The notes under the pieces are model-generated. The model saw only the letters and a list, made by a program, of their open reading frames with translations, was not told the origin of the DNA and made no database searches. From the NCBI GenBank assembly GCA_021404985.1, contig QWHP01000120.1, positions 1 to 11,433 of the forward strand: a stretch of 11,433 bases of DNA, written 5' to 3'. This DNA comes from Actinobacteria bacterium ATB1 (GTDB lineage: Bacteria; Actinomycetota; Acidimicrobiia; UBA2766). Shown piece by piece: positions 6,732 to 11,433 of the stretch. Every line of letters begins with the position of its first letter. Position 1 is the first letter of the stretch. The translations under genes were made by a program, and so were the position numbers.

Positions 6732-6739
6732 AGGAGAAG

Positions 6740-7903
6740 ATGTCAGCCGTATCCGACGACCTCATCGACCTGGTCCGGACGTTCACGGAGAAGGAGATCA
6801 TCCCGATCGCCGGGGACTTCGACGCCGCCGACGAGTATCCGGCCGGGCTCGTCGAGAAGATGAAGGAGCTCGGCCTGTTCGGGATCACGGTCCCGGAGCC
6901 GTTCGGGGGGCTGGGGCTCGATTACTCCACGTACGCCCGGATCGTGGAGGAGCTCGCCTACGGATGGATGAGCGTCTCGGGCTTCCTCAACACCCACTTC
7001 ATGGGTTGTTTTCTCATCAACAGCTTCGGTACCGAAGAACAGCGCGAGCGGTTCCTTCCCCGCATGGCCACAGGTGAGATCCGTGCCGCCTATTCGCTGT
7101 CAGAACCCGACGCTGGATCCGACGTCGCCGCCATCAAGACGCGAGCGGTGCGCGACGGTGACGAGTTCGTCGTCAACGGCACGAAGATGTGGCTGACGAA
7201 TGGTCTCCACGCAGATCTCGTGGTCATGCTCGTCAAGACCGAGGACACCGATCCGCCCCACCGTGGCATGAGCGTGCTCCTCGTCGAGAAGTCAGGCGGC
7301 GAGCTCGAGTACGAGGGCATCACGGTGAGCCGGAAGATCAAGAAGCTTGGCTACAAGGGGATCGAGACTGTCGAGCTGCATCTGGCGGACCAGCGCGTGC
7401 CGGCCGCCAATCTGCTCGGCGGAGAGGCGGGGCTCGGTATGGGCTTCAGGTACATGATGCAGGCCGTCGAGCTCGGACGCATCAACATCAGCGCCCGAGC
7501 CGTGGGCGTGGCGAGGCGCGCCTTCGAGGAGTCGATCCGCTACGCCCAGGAGCGGCAGGCATTCGGCAAGGCGATCGCAGGCCATCAGGCGATCCAGTTC
7601 AAGCTCGCCGAGATGGGCACGAAGGTGCACGCTGCCCGCCTTCTCATGCAGGACGCCGCACGCAAGAAGGATTCCGGCGAACGCTGCGACCTCGAGGCCG
7701 GGATGGCCAAGCTCTTCGCGTCGGAGGCGTGCTGGGAGGTGTGCCAGGAGGCCCTGCGGATCCACGGGGGCAACGGGTACGCCGCGGAATACCCGATCGA
7801 GCGTCTCTACAGGGACGCTCCGCTCATGATCGTCGGTGAGGGGACGAACGAGATCCAGAAGATGGTCATCGGCCGGCGCCTCCTTGAGGAGTACCACGTC
7901 TGA
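6740..7903 (+). CDS. Acyl-CoA dehydrogenase
   Basis: FAD-dependent flavoenzyme that introduces the alpha,beta double bond into acyl-CoA thioesters and passes electrons to an electron-transfer flavoprotein. The 387-residue length is standard. The start ATG follows GGAGG with five bases between. N-terminal helical domain (about 5-115; 'GITVPEPFGGLGLDY'); middle beta domain with the first family signature 'SLSEPDAGSDVAA' (119-131) and 'VVNGTKMWLTNG' (144-155); C-terminal helical domain with 'ERQAFGKAIAGHQAIQFKLAEM' at 271-292, the second signature 'RIHGGNGYAAEYPIERLYRD' (340-359), and catalytic-base position Glu367 in 'GEGTNEIQ', as in short/medium-chain-type enzymes. Substrate chain length or branching cannot be told. 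It stands alone here, with no ETF or hydratase genes, and its 3' end overlaps the convergent thioredoxin remnant by 38 bases. Confidence 0.95.
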   Translation: MSAVSDDLIDLVRTFTEKEIIPIAGDFDAADEYPAGLVEKMKELGLFGITVPEPFGGLGLDYSTYARIVEELAYGWMSVSGFLNTHFMGCFLINSFGTEEQRERFLPRMATGEIRAAYSLSEPDAGSDVAAIKTRAVRDGDEFVVNGTKMWLTNGLHADLVVMLVKTEDTDPPHRGMSVLLVEKSGGELEYEGITVSRKIKKLGYKGIETVELHLADQRVPAANLLGGEAGLGMGFRYMMQAVELGRINISARAVGVARRAFEESIRYAQERQAFGKAIAGHQAIQFKLAEMGTKVHAARLLMQDAARKKDSGERCDLEAGMAKLFASEACWEVCQEALRIHGGNGYAAEYPIERLYRDAPLMIVGEGTNEIQKMVIGRRLLEEYHV

Positions 7904-8063
7904 GGCGTGGGAACTCGACCTCGGTGTGCTTTTCGGCGAGCTTCTCGAGCTCGGGGGCAACCGCCTTGCACGGCCCGCACCAAGGGGCCCAGAAGTCGAC
8001 CACGACCTTGCGGTCTGCTTCGAGGACCTCGGTCCGGAAGTCCGCCTCGCTCACTGCACGCAT
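7866..8063 (-). pseudogene. trxA: Thioredoxin truncated at its 3' half
   Basis: Thiol-disulfide oxidoreductase that has lost about 40% of its length. From ATG at 8063, with GGAG five bases upstream, it begins as a normal thioredoxin: first helix, core strand 'KVVVDFWAPWCGPCK' (19-33) with both active-site cysteines, then helix 'AVAPELEKLAEKHTEVEF' (34-51). At that point, where 'VKVDVDENP...' would be expected, it continues as 'PRLRRGTPQGGAGR' and stops, 65 residues in all against about 105. The cis-proline loop and last strands of the fold are missing. The foreign tail is antisense to the end of the intact acyl-CoA dehydrogenase. I see no continuation in any other minus frame, so this looks like a deletion or rearrangement with its breakpoint at about 7904-7912. 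A stable 65-residue product is unlikely. An assembly error is the main alternative. Confidence 0.75.
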
Positions 8064-8204
8064 CGGTTCTCCTGTCTCTTCGTGTGGGCCGTGCCGTCGG
8101 TGTAACCCCGTTCCGCATTCTTGCACCGGGAACGTGCCGAGAACGGAAAGTACCGAGCGTCGCGGAATATTCCCAGCGGAAGTCAGGAGTACCGGCCAGG
8201 GACG
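8064..8204 (-). other. Intergenic region between tRNA-Arg and thioredoxin
   Basis: This 141-base gap presumably holds the thioredoxin promoter. The only clear motif is a perfect 10-bp palindrome GGAATATTCC at 8164-8173, which stands out as AT-rich here. No confident -35/-10 pair or gene is visible. Confidence 0.35.
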
Positions 8205-8276
8205 TGCCCTCGGCAGGATTCGAACCTGCGCACATGGCTCCGGAGGCCACCGCTCTATCCCCTGAGCTACGAGGGC
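8205..8276 (-). tRNA. tRNA-Arg (anticodon CCG)
   Basis: The minus strand folds into a complete cloverleaf of 72 bases: acceptor GCCCTCG/CGAGGGC, D-arm GCTC-AGGGGATA-GAGC, anticodon stem GTGGC/GCCAT with loop CTCCGGA (anticodon CCG, reading CGG), four-base variable loop, and T-arm GCAGG-TTCGAAT-CCTGC. The discriminator base is A. CCA is not encoded, as is common in Actinobacteria. No adjacent repeat suggests use as an integration site. Confidence 0.96.
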
Positions 8277-8286
8277 CGACGGGTAC

Positions 8287-8292
8287 ATGGTA
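8287..8292 (-). promoter_or_regulatory. Candidate -10 element of the tRNA-Arg gene
   Basis: TACCAT on the minus strand lies ten bases before the mature tRNA 5' end, fitting TANNNT. The -35 region about 17 bases upstream (TCTCCA) matches poorly. Confidence 0.3.
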
Positions 8293-8372
8293 CGTACGGA
8301 GTGGCCGGATGGAGAATGCGTTCTGGGCCCCCTCGAGCGCATATAGATTCGCGAACTGTTCATGGCGGTCCG

Positions 8373-8396
8373 CCTCCCCGCCGATGACTGGGGAGG
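8373..8396 (+). promoter_or_regulatory. Stem-loop in the leader of the response-regulator gene
   Basis: CCTCCCC (8373-8379) pairs perfectly with GGGGAGG (8390-8396) across a ten-base loop, about 75 bases upstream of the response-regulator start. A -10-like TAGATT at 8344-8349 lies just before it, so it would fall in the transcript leader. It has no U-run. GGGGAGG resembles a ribosome-binding site sequestered in the stem, but no start codon follows at a useful distance. Confidence 0.3.
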
Positions 8397-8470
8397 TCGG
8401 GGATGCAGAGTCGCCCCGGACCACAGTCACAGACCGGTCGGGCGAGTTCGGCCGGCAGACAGGAAGACAA

Positions 8471-8839
8471 GTGGCGCGCATACTCGTAGCCGACGACGAC
8501 CCCGGTGTGCTCAAGCTCGTCAGGCTCACCCTCGAGCTGGAGGGTTTCGACGTCGTGACCGTTACGGACGGGCCTGCCGCGCTCGAGGCGATTCGCACCG
8601 TCTCCTACGATCTGGCGGTCCTCGACATCATGATGCCGATCCTCGACGGTGTCGACGTCTGTCGTGCGGCAAGAGCCGATCCCGAGACCGGCCAGATGCC
8701 GATAATCCTGCTCTCGGCGAAGGCACAGGCGCGTGACATCGACATCGGGATGGCAGCCGGTGCCGACCTCTACATGACGAAGCCGTTCGAGCCCTTGGAG
8801 CTCGTCGAGTCGATCCAGGGATTGCTCCAACGCGTCTGA
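8471..8839 (+). CDS. Stand-alone response-regulator receiver (REC) domain protein
   Basis: Single-domain two-component response regulator of 122 residues, cytoplasmic, acting by phosphorylation-dependent protein contacts because it has no output domain. The start is GTG at 8471, preceded by AGGAAG; the long open frame upstream (from 7907) reads through the antisense of tRNA-Arg and the thioredoxin and is not coding. Conserved residues are all present: acidic cluster D8-D10, phospho-acceptor Asp52 in 'LAVLDIMMP', Ser82 in 'LLSAKAQ', and Lys104 in 'YMTKPFEP'. No histidine kinase gene is nearby, so the partner is unknown. It ends 83 bases before lysA on the same strand and could be co-transcribed with it, although lysA appears to have its own start signals. 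Confidence 0.93.
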   Translation: MARILVADDDPGVLKLVRLTLELEGFDVVTVTDGPAALEAIRTVSYDLAVLDIMMPILDGVDVCRAARADPETGQMPIILLSAKAQARDIDIGMAAGADLYMTKPFEPLELVESIQGLLQRV

Positions 8840-8907
8840 CCCGTTCCCGCGTGCCCGCCGCTTCGATGGCCCGGCAAACGGGGCTGTTAGACACCGGCCG
8901 TCAGGGG

Positions 8908-8913
8908 TACCGT
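8908..8913 (+). promoter_or_regulatory. Candidate -10 element for leaderless lysA mRNA
   Basis: TACCGT (TANNNT) ends nine bases before ATG at 8923, which has no convincing Shine-Dalgarno sequence. A TTAGAC at 8887-8892 with 15-base spacing is a weak -35 candidate. Confidence 0.33.
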
Positions 8914-8922
8914 TCCGTTTCC

Positions 8923-10195
8923 ATGGTTGACCAAGTGCTGCCCGACGGCCTCGCCGCCGTACTGCCGCCGTCCGCTCGCATCTCGGAGAAGGGGAATCTC
9001 GAGATCGCCGGCTGCGATGCCACCGACCTCGCACGCGAGTACGGAACGCCCCTGTACGTCTACGACGAGGACCACATCCGGGGACGCGCACGCGAGTACG
9101 CAGACGCCTTCGCGGACCTCCCGCTCGACGGACAGGTCGTCTACGCGTCCAAAGCCTGCCCGATCGTGGCGATTGTCAGGATCATGGCCGAGGCGGGCCT
9201 CTGGGTGGACGTCTCCACTCTCGGCGAGCTCGAGGTCGCCCGTCAGGCTGCAGTCGAGCCCGGCAGAGTCGTCGTCCACGGCAACAACAAGTCCGACGGG
9301 GAGCTCGAGGCGGCGGTCGGTCGCGGCGCAGGTCGGATCGTCATCGACTCGCTCGACGAGATCGACCGGCTCGTCGCCGTCGTCAGGCAGTTCCGCTCCG
9401 ACCGGTCCCGGGCCGAGGGTCCCCAGCCCCGGAGTTCATCGCCCGGGAATCGGAGGAAGGTCTACCTGCGCCTCACTCCTGGAGTCGTCGCCGACACCCA
9501 CCATTACATCCGGACCGGCCAGGAGGACTCGAAGTTCGGGCTCGGGCTCGCGGACGGGCAGGCAATGGCCGCCGTGGAGCAGATCTCGGGCCTCGAAGAA
9601 CTGGACCTCGTCGGTGTGCACGCCCACATCGGGAGCCAGATCTTCGACCTCGACAGCTACATCGAGACGGCGGATGCCGCCCTGGAATTCATCGCCGACG
9701 CGACCAGGCTTCACGGCACGCGCTTGACCGAGCTCGACCTCGGGGGAGGACTCGGGATCGCCTACAGCCCCACGCAGGTGGCCGTCTCCGTCGCCGAGCT
9801 CGCGCGGACACTGGGCGACCACGTGGCTGCCCGTTCCCGGGAGCTCGGCCTCCCCGGCGGACTCCGCCTGCTCGTCGAGCCCGGTCGGTCCCTGGTCGGC
9901 CGCGCGGGTATCACCCTCTACAGTGTCGGCGTCGTCAAGGAGTCGGGGGGCCGGCGATACGTGGCCGTCGACGGCGGGATGAGCGACAACATTCGTGTCA
10001 GGAGCGCGCCTCCCGGCCACCGTGTCTCGAGGCGACATCCTCGTCACTCCCGCAACGGGGGCATACGGCTGGACGATGGCGAACAACTACAACATGTTGC
10101 CCCGGCCTGCTGTCGTGCTTGCTTCCCACGGGCGAGTCCGAACTGTCGTGCGCCGGGAGAGCACCCAAGACGTCCTGCGGTTGATGGAGCGGTGA
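8923..10195 (+). pseudogene. lysA: Diaminopimelate decarboxylase, broken by an out-of-frame internal deletion
   Basis: PLP enzyme for the last step of lysine biosynthesis (meso-diaminopimelate to lysine). From ATG at 8923 the frame gives good LysA: 'GTPLYVYDE', PLP-lysine K77 in 'VVYASKAC', 'HGNNKS', 'GQEDSKFGLGL', 'VGVHAHIGSQ', 'LDLGGGLGI' and 'VEPGRSLVG' through 'VAVDGGMSDNIR' (ending residue 358, about 9991). That frame then turns to Arg/Pro-rich noise and ends at 10203. The true C-terminus resumes one frame on, from about 9998: 'GARLPATVSRGDILVTPATGAY', 'NNYNMLPRPAVVL', stop at 10195. By memory of actinobacterial LysA, about 40 residues are missing at the junction, including the 'YGA.Y' tyrosine and 'CESGD' cysteine of the dimer-shared active site. 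Both sides are well conserved, so the event is recent or an assembly error. The intact stop sits 4 bases before the next gene. Confidence 0.85.
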
Positions 10196-10199
10196 CCGG

Positions 10200-11207
10200 G
10201 TGATAGTGCGTTCGCTCCGCCGTCGTACGGGTACCTCAGCCGTCCTCGCCCTGGCACTGCTCACGTCGTCGTGCGGCCTCACGCGTCCTGCCGACAGCCG
10301 CATCACGGGCGCGCCCGACACGGGTGTCGCGCAGGGGGTGGAACAGCCTTCCGACGGCCTCCTCGCCGGCGGCGGGGTCTTCCGGCTCGCGGACGTCACC
10401 GTCGACCTCGCGGAGTGCGACCAGAAGCCGCCGGAGGACCCGACAGACATCATCCGGGACCCGTTGAGGACCGAAGCGGACGACACCGTGAAGGTCGCGA
10501 TCGACACGCAGAAAGCAGCGCTTGTCGCGCCGTTCCTCGCGGATCTGGACCTGAGATCCTCCCCGAACGGGACGACCGCCGTGGTGGCAGGATCGCCGGA
10601 CCCGTCGCAGTCCCTTCCATGGGCGGGCCTCGTCACTCGGGGTCGCGGCGACCGGTTCTTCGCGTCGTCGCTGTCGGTCAACGTCGGCGACCGATCCGTC
10701 GACCTCGACGTCGAGATAACGAGAGACGATGCCGCGTCGTCGGTGAGCTCGGCGCCCGGAACCTACAGCGTGAGCTGGCGCGAGTCGGCCAGCCTGCCGG
10801 CCTGGCTCGGGGATTCCGGGGAGGGAACCGCCACTTGCGTCATCGAAGGCGATCTCACGATGGCCCGCTCAGGCTCCGCTCCGGTGCGTCCCGGACCGCC
10901 CGCCGGGCGCTCCGAGATACGCGCCACGTTCCCACAGCCTTCCGGTCAGGCCGTGGAGATCCTCGACCTGATCGGCTCGAGCGCATGGCAGACGACCGAC
11001 ACAGGCGATCTCTCACTCGTCGATCCGGGGGGCCGGGCGATGGCCACGGGGAGCTACATCCTCAGCGGTGAGGCCTGGCTCTTCGAGCTGAGCAGCGCAC
11101 TACCCGACCGCGACTTCGCCTTTCAGGCATGGAAGGACGTGGAGGGGATGGTACGCGGTACCCTGCTGGCCGGCGGGGGTGCGTTCTACGTCGAGTTGGC
11201 CGGGTGA
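10200..11207 (+). CDS. Predicted lipoprotein of unknown function within the lysA-hom operon
   Basis: A 335-residue exported protein I do not recognise. The GTG at 10200 follows GGAG (10186-10189) by ten bases; an in-frame GTG at 10206 is an alternative. A basic start ('RSLRRR'), a hydrophobic stretch ('SAVLALALLTSS') and Cys25 make a lipoprotein signal. The mature part is rich in Asp, Ser, Gly and Pro, appears mostly beta, and has no membrane segment. It contains a few further cysteines ('LAECDQ', 'TATCVIEGDL') that could form a disulfide outside the cell. Several parts read like strand pairs ('SSLSVNVGDRSVDLDVEI', 'GTYSVSWRES', 'GSYILSGEAWLFELSS'). It starts 4 bases after the lysA stop and ends 4 bases before the hom start, so it is almost certainly co-transcribed, although nothing in it suggests amino-acid synthesis. 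Confidence 0.82.
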   Translation: MIVRSLRRRTGTSAVLALALLTSSCGLTRPADSRITGAPDTGVAQGVEQPSDGLLAGGGVFRLADVTVDLAECDQKPPEDPTDIIRDPLRTEADDTVKVAIDTQKAALVAPFLADLDLRSSPNGTTAVVAGSPDPSQSLPWAGLVTRGRGDRFFASSLSVNVGDRSVDLDVEITRDDAASSVSSAPGTYSVSWRESASLPAWLGDSGEGTATCVIEGDLTMARSGSAPVRPGPPAGRSEIRATFPQPSGQAVEILDLIGSSAWQTTDTGDLSLVDPGGRAMATGSYILSGEAWLFELSSALPDRDFAFQAWKDVEGMVRGTLLAGGGAFYVELAG

Positions 11208-11211
11208 CGAG

Positions 11212-11433
11212 TTGGTCCAGCAGGTCAGAATAGGTTTCCTCGGCTGCGGAACTGTGGGCTCAGAGGCGGTGCGCATCCTCACGGAGCGCAGCGCTCCCCT
11301 CTGCCGCTACACGGGCATCGAGCTTGTGGTGTCGGGTGTCGCCGTGCGTGACCCGGGCAAGGACAGGGGCCTCGAAGGCGTGTCCTTCACCGGCGACGCC
11401 GCCGGTCTCGTCGAGGACCCCGACATCGACGTC
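11212..11433 (+). CDS. hom: Homoserine dehydrogenase, N-terminal part (runs off window)
   Basis: NAD(P)-dependent enzyme of the aspartate pathway (aspartate semialdehyde to homoserine, leading to threonine and methionine). The 74 visible residues begin with the Rossmann strand and glycine-rich loop 'VRIGFLGCGTVGSEAVRIL', followed by 'ELVVSGVAVRDPGKDRG' and 'LVEDPDIDV', the usual run towards 'VVEVIGG'. The only sensible start is TTG at 11212: no upstream ATG or GTG is in frame nearby, and the next GTG would remove part of the nucleotide loop. The Shine-Dalgarno sequence is weak, and the 4-base gap from the lipoprotein stop suggests coupled translation. Order lysA-hom is a common actinobacterial arrangement. 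Confidence 0.92.
   Translation, partial: MVQQVRIGFLGCGTVGSEAVRILTERSAPLCRYTGIELVVSGVAVRDPGKDRGLEGVSFTGDAAGLVEDPDIDV

Noticed and set aside
8085..8175. Thiol-stress sigma-factor (SigR/SigH-type) promoter upstream of thioredoxin
   Set aside because: GGAAT and GTT boxes can be found, but their spacing (about 23-24 bases) is outside the accepted range.
8205..8276. tRNA-Arg as a mobile-element attachment site
   Set aside because: I found no duplicated tRNA 3' end, integrase or element boundary nearby, despite the damaged thioredoxin next to it.
8121..8387. Plus-strand frame with 'RQDSNLRTWLRRPPLYPLSYE' and a minus-strand frame with 'ALVAQGIERWPPEPC'
   Set aside because: Both are translations through tRNA-Arg, a well-known source of false proteins.
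9985..10195. Programmed frameshift in lysA
   Set aside because: A frameshift alone would not explain about 40 missing conserved residues at the junction, and no slippery sequence is visible.

Overview
The window is strongly GC-rich bacterial chromosome with long dense coding runs, many GTG starts and several genes that look leaderless (a TANNNT-type -10 a few bases before the start codon). PAC2-family and DUF3048 proteins, the lysA-hom cluster and these start signals point to Actinomycetota. A deep-branching group such as Acidimicrobiia is my guess; no marker here settles it.

Left part (1 to 6676, all minus strand), read in the direction of transcription: a DUF3048 lipoprotein, a PAC2-family protein, a left-handed beta-helix acyltransferase, a small protein that is mostly a perfect heptad-repeat coiled coil, then after a 327-base gap pilB and pilC of a type IV pilus / type II secretion-like machine. 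PilB (assembly ATPase) and PilC (inner-membrane platform) overlap by 11 bases and are surely co-transcribed; pilC runs off the left edge. Ribosome-binding sites show that pilB, the acyltransferase and the coiled-coil gene all start inside their longest open frames.

Middle part (6677 to 8470): an intact acyl-CoA dehydrogenase on the plus strand runs divergently from the lipoprotein. It collides tail to tail with a thioredoxin gene that keeps its WCGPC active site but loses the second half of the fold. A tRNA-Arg(CCG) follows on the minus strand.

Right part (8471 to 11433, plus strand): a stand-alone response-regulator receiver domain, lysA (diaminopimelate decarboxylase), a lipoprotein of unknown function, and the start of hom (homoserine dehydrogenase). 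The last three are separated by only 4 bases each and look like an aspartate-family amino-acid operon with a lipoprotein inserted. As written, lysA is broken: about 40 codons, including the CESGD active-site segment, are missing and the reading frame changes at about 9992.

The most notable observations are the two sharply bounded gene lesions (lysA and thioredoxin) in otherwise undecayed sequence, the 6 + 4-residue stutter + 6 heptad coiled-coil protein with its 21-bp DNA repeats, and the lipoprotein lying between lysA and hom. I found no mobile element, CRISPR array or recognisable defence system.
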